A DNA stretch of 64,000 nucleotides from Chamaelirium japonicum. Lineage: Eukaryota > Streptophyta > Magnoliopsida > Liliales > Melanthiaceae. Shown piece after piece: positions 22,775 to 35,518 of this stretch. Both the position numbers and the translations under genes were made by a program. Positions within the stretch are counted from its first letter, which is position 1; each line of letters starts with the position of its first letter. The notes below the pieces were generated by a model that saw only the letters and a list, made by a program, of their open reading frames with translations, was not told the DNA's origin and did not search any database. The DNA lies in the NCBI GenBank assembly GCA_947650365.1, contig OX393554.1:37667093-37731092 (forward strand). The letters run 5' to 3'.

Positions 22775-22926
22775 TTGGTGTATGTTTAATTATCATGCAA
22801 ACATAGGTGATCTCATATGCTATAATGCTCTATGTACTATGTAGTTGATTGAAATTGAGCCGCCAATGCTTCTCATCGAGCATTGTCCTCATCCAAGTCA
22901 TATATAAAGGAGAAAAATAATAAGGT

Positions 22927-23266
22927 CATTGACGGATAGTCCCACATCAGTGAGGGAGGCACTCATCACCCACTTAATATTCCCACTGTAGACCTCCTCT
23001 TACGATCCGGGTTTTGGGATGTGAGGGTATCTAACATGATATCAGAGTTAGGGTTTGCCGTCTTCTGCTCCGAGTGCTTTTCATCGATCGTGCCTTGCCA
23101 CGCATGCTTCGTATGGAAGAATCCTTGCCATGCGTGTTCCGTGTGAGGGGGAGTGTTGACGGATAGTCCCACATCGGTGAGGGAGGCACCCTTCACCCTC
23201 TTAATATACCCACCCACCATGGGTCTCCCCTTTCGACTTGGGTTTGGGATGTGAGGGTATCTAACA
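22927..23266 (+). mobile_element. TRIM 2, with perfect TSD
   Basis: LTRs at 22927-23036 and 23154-23266 share 'gacggatagtcccacatc' starts and 'gtgagggtatctaaca' ends. The first LTR begins CA where the second has TG. The primer-binding site is degraded (TGATATCAGAGTT at 23037), with a polypurine tract 'gtgagggggag' at 23143-23153. The target duplication AAGGT is perfect (22922-22926, 23267-23271). Confidence 0.93.
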
Positions 23267-23329
23267 AAGGTATAGTACACAATGACGCCCTCCCCCCCTA
23301 GTTTTTCCTGACCGTCAATTTCACCATCT

Positions 23330-23440
23330 ATTTTTTATGATTCATTTCATAGTTTGAGTTTGATTTTTCACAACCGGCTTTCAACCTAACATCAACCCTC
23401 AACCATTTTCATCCGGGCTTGGGGTCAGAAATGACAATTT
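23330..23440 (+). repeat. Third partial copy of the 18.7-kb block
   Basis: 'gattcatttcatagtttgag' and 'caacctaacatcaaccctcaacc' parallel 18738-18805 and 24980-25035. Confidence 0.55.
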
Positions 23441-23749
23441 TTTCACCGCCTATGGTTTAAAACCTTGCAAATACCCCCCTACAGTTTGGAAAACATCCCA
23501 CTTTCATGGTTTCACCCCCATCCAATGGGTTGGCCGCGCAAGAAAATCAAAACTAAAAGGGGCATTTGTAGGGTTTCACGAGGACGGTGAACGTGAAAAT
23601 CAGTCATACGACGGGGGGCCTAACTCTAAGAAATTTTAACCTTGATAAGGATAATCAAAGGGGATTCCAGAATTCATTTTACATACGCATGAAAAAGGAA
23701 GTTTAAAAATGTTAAGGACAACTCTGCAATGCCAATTGACTAATTATTT

Positions 23750-23821
23750 GGGTAAATTGCAAAAAAAACCCTTGAACTGTACACCTCATTTCATATTGGT
23801 CCCTCAAACTCTTCTATTGTC
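23750..23821 (+). mobile_element. Left-end fragment of the Mutator-like MITE
   Basis: Starts 'gggtaaattgcaaaaa' and carries 'cacctcatttcatattggtc', matching the left end of the 38966 element. The rest is missing. Confidence 0.55.
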
Positions 23822-23839
23822 GGACTTTATCCACGGTCC

Positions 23840-24896
23840 ATAGCTTGGAGCGCAAGCGCCATTTCCCCCCTTTGGTTAGGTTTTTATCGCTCGGTTTCTT
23901 GGCCTCCTCGGACCCGTCAGCGGCTCCGGAAAGTTTGGGACTTGGTTCCGAGCTGCTTGGGGGTAGGTATGACAACGGTGCGATTTTGGATAAAACCGAA
24001 ACTGTACCGCAACACCAAACAACCACACCAAAACCACACCGTCCCGCGATGGTGTACCATTATGTGAAACCAAAACCGCATAATGCGGTGCGGTGCACCG
24101 CGGTTTATCATTATAATAGTTTATAAGGTGCGGTTTGACGCAGTTTTGGTTAAGACCGAAACCTCACTGCTACACCAAAACCAAAAATCAAAACCGCACC
24201 GCGATGATTTTGTATTTTGGCAAACCAAAACCGAGCCATGTGGTGCGGTTTATCTCGGTTTTCGGTTTTAAACAGCACCGCAGCCATCCCTACTTGGGGG
24301 GTGGGATCTATCTCCCCTTCCATCACTTTGTACATTGGGAACTTCTCCAACGACATGCGTTTTGTGCTCGCCGCGCGATTCTTCCTCTGCTCGTTGACGG
24401 CCCTTGCTCGGCGTCGGGATCAGATTTCTTGTCGGGTGTAGTTGGATGGTCATATCTGGCCCCGGCATCGAGGTTCTCCATCAGTGGATGTCCAGTTGCC
24501 TCCTCTGATTGACGAGTTGCTCTCGGCGGCTTGAGGCGGCGGCGACAGATCAGAGGGCCGATTTGTGGCTCCTCGTTATTTGGACTGCGAGGGCTGGCAG
24601 TGGTCATCGATTTTGTGTTTTGTGTGTTTGGTTTCTCCGTTTCTTCCCTTTGTTCAGGGGTTTTGTCCTGTGTTCCGCTGGGTGTAGCGTGGTTTGTCTC
24701 TATCGGTGAGCGGAGTTTTTTTTTTTTTTTTAATTTTTTTTATGGTTTTTGGTAATGTTGTAAGTGGCGTCTTGGTTGTGCATCGGTGGAAGCATCCTCG
24801 TCTGGTGGCGGTTTGTTATGCTTCGCCAACATGTGGCACATCTTCGGGGATCAGTTGGTGATCTCCCCCTTCAATCTACCAAAAAAAAAAAAAAAA
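23840..24896 (+). mobile_element. Poly-A-tailed retroposed segment, probably LINE 3' end
   Basis: A G/C-richer segment ends in a poly-A tract (24880-24896) after 'tctccccctt caatctacc', a typical LINE-type tail. The duplicated block B resumes directly after it. A hAT MITE (23964-24292) is nested inside. No clear reverse-transcriptase motif, so the class is inferred from the tail. Confidence 0.45.
23964..24292. mobile_element. hAT-type MITE 3 with perfect 8-bp TSD
   Basis: Ends TAGGTATGACA (23964) and GCCATCCCTA (24292), with target duplication CTTGGGGG at 23956-23963 and 24293-24300. The interior has repeated 'ccgcaccgc'/'gcggtttt' motifs. 329 bp. Confidence 0.93.
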
Positions 24897-25051
24897 CAGT
24901 AACACTTTATCCATATCCAACCCTTTCACCCGTCACGTACAACAGGTGACACCCGATTAATAACGAATATCGAATTTTGATTCTTTTCATAGCCCGACTT
25001 ATATTTCTATGACCCTCTGTCAACCTAACATCAATGCTAAATGACTTCACG

Positions 25052-25333
25052 TTTTTTTTTTGCTGGACCGACCAAGCAGTCATAGGACATGGCGCTGGAG
25101 CAAGGGCTCAAAGAGATTCGGAGATCGAAACAGGGGGTGAGGCAGCAACAACAGGTACTTTATTAAATTTCATAATCCCGTGAACATGACATCAACGGCC
25201 AGAATTTGCACGCGTAAACAAAGCACAACAACCTTGAGGAAAAACTCGCTCCATGGTGTCCATACCGGGAGTCGAACAGGGAACCACTCCAACAAGGGAG
25301 AGAGGAAGTACCACCAGGCTAAGAGCTCATTGG
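25052..25333 (-). mobile_element. tRNA-derived SINE, full length
   Basis: Read on the minus strand, the element begins near 25333 with a Pol III A-box-like TTAGCCTGGTGG and a B-box-like TGTTCGACTCCC about 45 bp later, and ends in poly-A (plus-strand poly-T, 25052-25061). Target duplications TGACTTCACG (25042-25051) and TGACTGCATG (25334-25343) match at 8 of 10. The paralogous empty site at about 18862 reads 'aaatgactgcatgctag', confirming the insertion. About 280 bp. Confidence 0.88.
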
Positions 25334-25424
25334 TGACTGCATGTTAGGAATGCAACAAATTCTGAAGCGATGCTCGTTGGGAGAACTACACCTAGATTTA
25401 GAATTTGCTAATTTTTGGTGAAAT

Positions 25425-25725
25425 AAAGTTGGAAGAAGAAAGTTGGGAGAAATGCACCTAGAGGTTTCAAAATTTGCTGATTTTTGTTGAGGGTGATCAT
25501 CTTGCTATAGATATCATATCCACAAAAAATCAACAAATTCTAAAACATCTAGATCCATCAAAATGTTAGAAACATTATCAACCGTCCATTTTAACCATTA
25601 ATTTGATGAGCTTATTTGAAATGCTTAGAGGTTTCAGAACTTGCTAATTTTTTGTGAGGATGACCATCTCAACATAAATATCATATCTACAAAATATTAG
25701 CAAATTTGAAAACCTCTATGCATGT
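25425..25725. repeat. Foldback repeats related to 17975-18290
   Basis: Two successive hairpins: 'tagaggtttcaaaatttgct' against '..caaattctaaaacatcta', then 'tagaggtttcagaacttgct' against '..gcaaatttgaaaacctcta'. The stem carries 'gat.atcat.tccacaaaaaatca', as at 18.1 kb. Confidence 0.65.
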
Positions 25726-25779
25726 TAATAGAGGAGCATACATTGAAGCCTTCAATGCATGGGCATACAAAATCATGCT

Positions 25780-27022
<1,243 letters not shown>

Positions 27023-27286
27023 TTTAGATTATTGTATTAGTGACAGACAATATCGTAAAGTGCTTTAATTTCTCATGTATACCCATGTGATCGAGCTTTT
27101 TGATTACCACATTTAGCTGCACCCAATTTAGTAAATTATGAATGCATTTAGGTTTGCTTTGTTGTGGTATGTAAAGTACATGAGAGGAGACATCACATGT
27201 CCCGAGTGGTAGTGTTGGGCTTCCATGTCTTGTAGATGTTTCCTACTTTTCATTTTGGAGTAGATAGAAAACTGCCATCACACTAC

Positions 27287-27652
27287 TGTTGTGATCCGAG
27301 ACCCTCGCGCAGCGGAACACGAGAAACGTAGAACCACCATGGCGGAGACGACCATCGACAAGACCAAGAGCATAGAAAGAACAAGCAAAACACCCAAGAA
27401 AATTCTGGCAACGATCGATCGATGGATTTACTAATATGGTAAAAACCCTAGATAAATTACAATTGTCTCTAACCAATCCTGCATACACCCACAAAGAGAT
27501 CCCCCTCTTTAGAGAATAGATCTCACAACCCTACACCCAGAAGAAGACTGAAGAAAACTCTTCCGAGACCTTCCGCCTCCAATGGATTCCCTTCCCTCTT
27601 CCTTGGTGATGGCTACATTCTAATCTCTCCTTAGGGTTACTCTTGTGGTATC
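27287..27652 (-). mobile_element. Outer Copia-type LTR, left part
   Basis: Starts TGTTGTGATCCGAGACC and contains 'gcgcagcggaac', like the inner element's LTR end. The inner Copia element was inserted into it at ATAAT (27653-27657). It continues at 37480-37809, for a total of about 700 bp. Confidence 0.6.
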
Positions 27653-27657
27653 ATAAT

Positions 27658-29625
27658 TATTGGAATTGGATCCGCTTATCAGAGTCGCAGCGGAAGCAAA
27701 AGATAGATCCGAAGATCATACGGTGTATGTTTCATTACAATTAATTCTACAAAACAATCTACATGCAAATCTATGATCTTAGCATATGTGCTGACACCCT
27801 AGAGGCATACTACGATCTACGGAAGACATGCATGCATCTAGTTAGGTGTTTAGAATCATCATATCTTGTGGATCTATGATCCGGAGAGAACGGAATGATG
27901 ATGAACCGCACGTGAATCGCAAGGGAAACTGTCGGATAGCACCTTGTCCTTTGCGAATTGAGGAATCCTCGAAGTCCCGTCTCTGAGTGCAAGGACTACG
28001 AGCCGACGGAGGAATTCGTTGCGAAGACGATGACGAGCCGCGAGATCTCCTCCTCCTCTCTCTCTTCTTCCTTCTCCTTCCTTCCTCCTTTCTTCCTCCT
28101 TCTTCTTCCTTCTTCTTCTTCTTTCTCTTTCTTCCTTGGTCGAAACCTTAGAGAGGGAGAGAGTGAGAGAGGTTCGATTTTTCTGGAGAGGGGAGACACT
28201 AGGGCCGGCCGTCTCTCTCCCTTTTTCTCTTATAGGGCCGGTCCCCTATTGCTTCAAGTAAGCTAGGGCCGGCCCCTAGTAGATAAGGATAAGAGAGCGG
28301 CGGTTTTTAGGTTTCAGGTGTTTATCGTGAAGCCTGGATGAAAACGCCCTTCACGAAAAGTGAAACACTGCGAGAAAGATTGAGTGAGGTGCGCTACTCG
28401 GAATCGAGTTCCGTTAGCGCCTATGAGCTTCTGAAATTATTCCGCTTATTCTAAGATCCATATTCAATGTGTTCTGAGCCATATTTTAGTATTTACCAAA
28501 ATACCCCTATGGCCCCTAACACATGTGAATTAGGTTCTTAGGCTTCGGGCTTGCGCTCCATCGCGCTACTTCGCATCCAATGTATCCAACCAGGTCGAGG
28601 AACAATTCCTATATGCAATGACATGGTGGAACCTTCAGGGTTCGGGATCTCTAGCTCCAACCGGATCCCTGATTAACTGTTCCGGTGACACACTGAAAGT
28701 TTCGTTAATCAGCCCTAATCCGATTAACCCGCCTAGCCACCCAGAGTGCGACGCGAGTTGAACTCTAGTGATCCTAAACTTATGTTACTCCCTCGTAACC
28801 CCGTTCTCTGCTATACTCCGATTATCCTCAGTCCCTCATATTACTGGTGCCATGATACGACTCGGGCGGTGGGGAGCACCGTCAGATCCTGATCGATCAT
28901 CTGACTAGGGTTTGATGACTTGTCATCTATAACACTACACATCTTCCAGTGCTATGTCTAGCATCCGGAACATCGTCAGTCATACTGACAACCACCAGGC
29001 CTGGGTTAACTGTGTGGACAAATTGACTCATCAAAACGCACCCATCCAACACTGGACGTCGGATAACCTGTAGGGATTACATGTCACTCAAGCGCCAGCC
29101 GGGTAACCCAACGTACCGTGGTATTGGACTATGGAAGGTCCGCACATGTTGGCACATTAAAGCACCACACAACTGGTTGGCCCAGTGTACATGGTCCCTC
29201 AGGGTTAAGGATAGATTATCTATAGTAGTAAAACGGTTTATGCATCAGTGTCTGAATCACTGAACTGTGCACCGTCTTGGTTCCTGTTCAACACGATCAT
29301 CGTGCTTGGTTAGGTGAATGGGAATCCCGCGTTCCCCGTGGTGGAGACTCTACCACATCCTCTACCTGCCAACAGCTTGTTCTCGGTGAAGCGACCGGCA
29401 TCACCTAAGCTGTGAACTAGTTCTAGGTCTACACATAACTGGTCCAATGGGTCTCCCAAGCATGGATCCACCATGCGCTTCAGTGGCCTACTGTATTCCC
29501 TAGGGACCTTTATTATATGTGTATTAACATATACCACAGTAGTATTCTAATTAAAGCAATAACCAAAGACATCTTTATTAATGTTAATACAGAAAATCCA
29601 AGCTAAGGACACACGAGCTACAACA
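27658..29625 (-). repeat. 3' LTR of the nested Copia element
   Basis: 1968 bp. Contains a C/T-rich tract (28046-28130) and three GGGCCGGCC/GGGCCGGTCC motifs around 28203-28276. Minus-strand TATAAGAG (about 28228-28236) could be the promoter TATA box. Aligns end to end with 35519-37474. Confidence 0.93.
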
Positions 29626-29639
29626 ATCTCCCACTTGGC

Positions 29640-32600
29640 CTAGCGGGGAACAATAGTCTTAACTCCCATGGCATTCACGTGCTTCTCAAAAGCCTTGGTC
29701 GGTAACGCCTTTGTGAAAGGGTTCGCCATGTTATCTGCAGACGCCTCCTGACTCACTGCAACCTCCCCTCGCTTTTGCAAGTCCCGGATAATGTAGTATT
29801 TTCGCTCGATATGCTTGCTCTTCTGGTGATATCTTAGCTCCTTGGATTGTGCTACCGCTCCACTATTGTCACAATAAAGGACAATAGGATCTTGAGCTCC
29901 CGGTACGCATCCTAAGTCCGTGAGGAACTTCTTGAGCCACACCACCTCCTTAGCTGCTTCGCACGCTGCAACGTAATCAGCCTCTGTCGTTGAATCCGCG
30001 ATGCATCCCTACTTCACGCTCCTCCAACTGACAGCTCCTCCTCCTAATAAAAACACAAACCCTGATGTCGATCTCCTGGATTCTAGATCTGACGCAAAGT
30101 CAGAATCCGTATATCCAATCGGCATCAGTTTCTGTGAAGAGTAAACTAACTCATAATCTCTCGTCCTACGGAGATACTTGAGTATACTTTTTCACAGCAG
30201 TCCAGTGCCCTGGACCCGGATTTGACTAATACCTGCCCATCATGCCTACTACATAGCATATATCTGGTCTCGTGCACTGCATAACATACATTAGACTCCC
30301 TACAGCCGAAGCATAAGGTATCTTCTGCATCTCTATCCTCTCCTCAGGAGTCTTAGAATCCTGATCATTGGACAATTTCATTCCATGTCTAAATAAAACC
30401 AGTCCCTTCTTGGAGTTGTGCATACTGAATCTGACCAAGATAGTATCTATGTAGGCTGACTGTGACAGCAAGAAAGTCTTGTTCTGCCGATCTCGAGTTA
30501 CCTTGATCCCCAGAATATAACTCGCTTTACCCAGGTCTTTCATGTCAAATTGAGATGATAACCACACTTTCATTGTAGACAAGGTTCCAACATCGTTTCC
30601 AATGAGCAGGATATCATCTACGTAAAGTACTAGAAAAACTACTGCAGTCTTATCGCTCCTTTTATATATACATGGTTCATCCACGTTCTGCTCAAATCCA
30701 TAAGACTCGATAGCCTGATCAAAACACATGTTCCAACTTCTGGATGCTTGCTTCAGTCCATAAATGGACCTTTGCAACTTGCACACCAGACTTTCCTGAC
30801 ATTTTGCGACAAAGCCTGGAGGCTGAGACATATAGATGTCTTCTTCCAAATCCCCGTTGAAAAATACGGTCTTGACGTCCATTTACCAGATCTTCCAATC
30901 ATAATGGGCTGCAATGGACAAGAAAATTCGGATAGACTTAAGCATAGCCACTGGCGAAAAGGTTTCGTCATAGTAGATCCCTTCTCGCTGGGTATAACCC
31001 TTAGCGACTAGTCTAGCTTTGTAAGTCTCAACGGTATCATCCGGACCTCTTTTTGTTTTGTACCCCCACTTACACCCAACAGGTTTAATATTGTGAGGTG
31101 GTGTTACAAGTATCCAGACCGAGTTTTGGGACATCGATGTCAATTTTATCTCCATGGCTTTCTGCCATACTGCATGGTCAGAGGATACCACCGCTTCGTC
31201 ATAGTTCAGAGGATCATCCTCTTGAAACTTTGGATCCACCATAAAGGCTTCTCCAATGTAACTATCAGGAGTACTTGTGGCCCTCCCACTGCGACGAGCC
31301 TACGGTGGTTCCATAGGAGTCGATTCTACAGTATCGTTTATCTTAGTGGTATTGGCTCCCACTATGTTTTATGTCTGCGTACTCCCATCAGTACCAAACA
31401 ATTCTTTAAGAACTACTTTACTGGTGGGCATATGGTCAATTAAATAATCCTGCTTCAGGAATACGGCGTTCGTCGAGACAATAATCATTCTATCATCAGG
31501 ATCATAAAATAAACCACCTTTTATCCCTTTTGGATACCCAATGAACAGACATACCTTAGTCTTTGACTTCATTTTATCTCGCTTGTCCTTCTGCACATGT
31601 GCTGGACAATCCCAAATCCTAAAGTGCTGTAGGCTTGGCTTTCACTTCAACTACAGTTCCCAAGGAGTTAGAGGTTCTGACTTTGATGGAACAAAGTTCA
31701 AAGTATATGCTACCGTCTCTAGGGCATATCTCCAAAAACTAGGTGGCAATGTTGCATAACTCATCATATTCCGAATCATGTCTAACAAAGTTCAGTTTCT
31801 CCTCTCAGATACACCGTTTTGTTGCGGTGTCTCTGGTGCAATCAACTAGGATACAATCACATACTCACGTAGGTACCCAATAAATTTATCCGATAGGTAT
31901 TCGCCTCCTCGATCCGATCGAAGAGACTTGATACCTTTACCCGTCTGCTTTTCTGCTTCAGCTCTGAACTCCTTGAACTTATCAAAAGATTCAGACTTCC
32001 GCCACATTAGGTATATGTATCCAAACCTCGAGTGATCATCCGTGAAGGTGATGAAATACTCGAAGACTCCTATGGCACAGATACTTATGGGCCTACATAC
32101 ATCAGTGTGTACCAACTCTAATACCTCCTTAGATCTGCTACCTTTGGCTCGGAAAGATCTTTTAGTCATCTTGCCTTTTAGGCAAGACTCACACGTTGGT
32201 AGGCTTTCTGAAATATCTGGACTTAAAAGTCCTACCTTAGCCAACCTGTGAATCCTGTTTGAGGCTATGTGTCCAAGCCTTAGATGCCAAAAGAGTGTTA
32301 GATTATCTGAGGGGTTTTTCCTTTTAGATGAATTAATCACACAAGCTTCAGTTATGTTATCCTGCTTATGATTGAAGTTAATTACATAGAGACCATTCTG
32401 TATCTTCCTCTTACAAACAAAGGAACCATTCAATTTCATTGACACACCAGAAGCATCAAATAAAAGTGAAAAACTTTTATTATTCAATAAGAAAACATAA
32501 ATTAAGTTTCGTCTCAAGGACAGTATATAAAGTATGTCTCTAAGTAATAAACTTCTTCCATTAAGAAACTGCAAGACGACATCTCTAACTACTTCAGCCT

Positions 32601-33594
32601 CTGTCACGGCCTCAGTTCCCATGCTTAGGATTATCTCCCCATCACCCAGTTTTCTTGTCTCCTTGAACCCCTGCAAATTATTGCAAGTATGGTTAGTGGA
32701 ACCAGAATCCACAATCCATAAAACTGGAAAACAACTGGATGCTACAAGGGATTCCATTATGTGGATTTGAGATATACTTGTCACAGCCTTCTTAGGAGCC
32801 GCGCGACAATCGCCCTTCCAGTGCCCCTTCTTGCCGCATTGAAAATATTTTCCTTTGGGCTTCGCCGGACCATTCTGCTTAGGAACCTGCGACTACACCT
32901 GGTTCATCTTCACGGGCTTTTTAGACTTTCTTTTCTGAAACTTGTCTGTAGCTTTCAGAGAAAAATTCCACTCTACGTTCAGGGATTGGGCTCCTGCCTT
33001 CATCCCGTCCTCTGTCGCCTAGAGCGCCGCTAGGAGCTCTGCGGTAGACATCTCCAACCGGTTAAGGTTAAAGTTGGTAACGAAGCCCTTAAACGTTCCT
33101 GACAGAGACGCGAGAAAAATATCGGTCTAGATCTCTGCATCCAAGATGACATTGAAGGAACCAAGTTCATTCACATAGCCAAACAATTTCAGCATATGAT
33201 CCCGAACTAAAGTTCCCTCTGCTATCTTAGTGGACACCAATTTCTTGATGGTCAGGTAACGAGTTACCCGACTACGACCCTCGAATATTTCCTTTAAATA
33301 GAGCATCATGTCTGAAGCGAAGGCCATGTCTTCGACTTGCTTCTGAAGGACGGTCTGCAAGGATGCCAATATGTAGCACTTGCACATCTCATCAGCATCT
33401 AGCCAGTCTTTCCATTCCTTCAACTGAGCCTCAATAGCACTTAGTCCCGGCATGGCCGGTTGAGGGGTACTTAGGGCAATTGTGTGTTTGCCAACCCTTA
33501 GGACGAGCATCAGGTTACGCTTCCAGTCCTCGTAGTTTGGTCTTGTAAGTTTGTTATCATTAAGGATGGAGACAAAGGGGTCGAGCTTGGTCAT
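29640..33594 (-). pseudogene. Copia gag-pol polyprotein, many stops and one frameshift
   Basis: Starts at ATG 33594 (MTKLDPFVSILNDNKL). Order on the minus strand: gag (to about 33127); zinc knuckle with a Tyr at the usual first Cys (YFQCGKKGHWKGDC, about 32855); protease with WIVDSGSTNH (about 32720); GAG-pre-integrase and integrase core (HTDV, FTDDHS, LRSDRGGEY; 32300-31900); RT (MDVKT.F..G, LYVDDILL; 30882-30226); RNase H (29945-29640). In-frame stops are at 33127, 33019, 32893, 31846, 31792, 31651, 31642, 31369, 31300, 30883 and 30226. After a frameshift near 30180, one more is at 30009. Inactive. Probably Tork/TAR-like, a lineage guess. Confidence 0.93.
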
Positions 33595-33599
33595 GATTT

Positions 33600-35504
33600 C
33601 TGTAAACAATGGTTTAAAGTAAAAATTAGGGTCTACTATAATCTATTTCATGGAATTTAGAAATAGATAATGTCTTCACTACCTCAAGTGGAGACATCCA
33701 GGAATCTAAATTCCCTGGGCTCGAGCACTGAGACTATCGGCCTTGAATTGGAGACATCTCGGTGAGAGCATGCAACCACTTCTGCCAACGGGGTTTTTAC
33801 GACCCAGTCTTCATCATAATTACCCATGGCAAACTGAAAGACCTCCCAGTCTCCTTTTGACCAGCTTTATATGACCCGCGTACGCAGCAACGATGGCTTC
33901 ACACAAGCTTTCGGATGCTTCCCATAAATCTAGGTGGTGTCGACAGGGGGGTTCATAGGCTCCCGCGGTGCAGGAAAAAACCATCACCCACTGCCACCAG
34001 CATCCTCTATGTCCCGAAGGAAACCACTAGGCGAACTAGTATGGAAGGAAACACAGCTCTCACCCGGTGGGAATATCGAACTGCGTACCTCCCATCCAGA
34101 CCCTTAGCCGGTTGATTGTCGAGGCCAGGGGCTCCCCTTTGGAGGGAACCTCTTACACATCCATTCTTTATGAGGTTTTATGCATATCTAGAAAGGTCAC
34201 GACCTCCTAGACTTAGACCCTGGTCTACCACGCTCCCACTAGGATTACAAACCTTCCCGCAAAGCATCCTCGGAAAATATCATAGTCCCTACCTTGAATA
34301 CTCAGCTTTCACCTTTCTTGCAAGGATCACATTACATAGATTCCAAGGATCCCGATACTTAACTAGTTTGCCCATAATCCTAAGATCTGGAGCCTAGCCT
34401 AAGGTCAACATGGAAAGGACTTCCACTAGAATAACACCTCATTCACAATTTGATGCCTGATGTCGTAGTAGACCTTATCTTATTATAGGTTTCGATGCTG
34501 GCCAAATAGGAACATCCAACAACCTCCGTCGGACCTAATGGTGGCATAACCAAATCGTGATGAGTTCATACTACCATCAAATGTCATCTAGAAATGGGTA
34601 TCACACAGTGAAATCCTAACCTAACTTGGTCGCTAGGACCACGTGGGAAAAGTGCATCCCGTTAGGGTTATCATACTTCTTATGGAGACATTAGTTATCT
34701 TTAAACAAATCTAACACTGCGTCTATCTCGGTGCACAGTACTTAGCTACCTGAACTACCACGAGGGCGGTTACCACCTTTTCTTTTAGCTAGCCACCGGA
34801 TTCGCACGTTTTAGAACCATATAGAGACACCGATGAATCCATATGCTTAGTACTAACCCTAAGCCTGATCTAGAGATAAACTCACAAACAAGATAAATAA
34901 TTAAATTATCATTGGGGTTCTCTAAACAATAAGTAAAAAGAAACACCAGAAAAAGCATCGAAACTGAATCAAGTCCAGGGTCCGACCCCTGAACCTGAAT
35001 AACACAGCCAAGATATCCTGCTCTTCCGTTCTGCACGATCTCTGACGACGATCCCGATCATCACTAACGTGCACGCTTTCGTCGGATCTTTGCACGCCAT
35101 GGTACCGCTTGCCTGAACTGTGGATGTAGCATCATCTCCTTCTTCATGTGACCGAAAAACTAACACGCTCCGAGCAAGTGCTCGCTCGTGTACAATTTCG
35201 CTAGAAAGAAAAGGAAACAATCCTAAAAACATGGCCAGGGAACCGAGGGTGGTCAACCTTCACCCTCGCCCATCTAGAGCCTTAAAACCCACAAGCACAA
35301 TAATAATCAATACAAAATTAAATCCGGGGTCCGAACCCCGGAGGCATGCAATCATAGATTACGATTCAGCACGACACTTGCAAAAAAGCGATACATAGCA
35401 CAATCCATATGCATGATCTACGCCGAACCTCGATAAAAATATATGCCATCATATATTCACATGATGTTTTCACGAATTCATGCATGAAACATACACCAAA
35501 GCGT
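33600..35504 (-). other. Copia untranslated leader
   Basis: About 1.9 kb between the primer site and the gag start; no frame or domain seen. Long leaders are common in large plant Copia elements. Confidence 0.6.
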
Positions 35505-35516
35505 GCTCTGATACCA
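35505..35516 (-). other. Copia primer-binding site
   Basis: Minus-strand TGGTATCAGAGC, complementary to the initiator-Met tRNA 3' end, two bases inside the 5' LTR. Confidence 0.93.
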
Positions 35517-35518
35517 AT

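Noticed and set aside
27958..28266. Matching short frames in both nested Copia LTRs (also 35819-36115)
   Set aside because: They match because the LTRs are copies; Ser/Phe-rich CT-tract translation with no domain.
29081..29263. 60-codon frame repeated at 36931-37113
   Set aside because: LTR sequence again; no ATG context or family.
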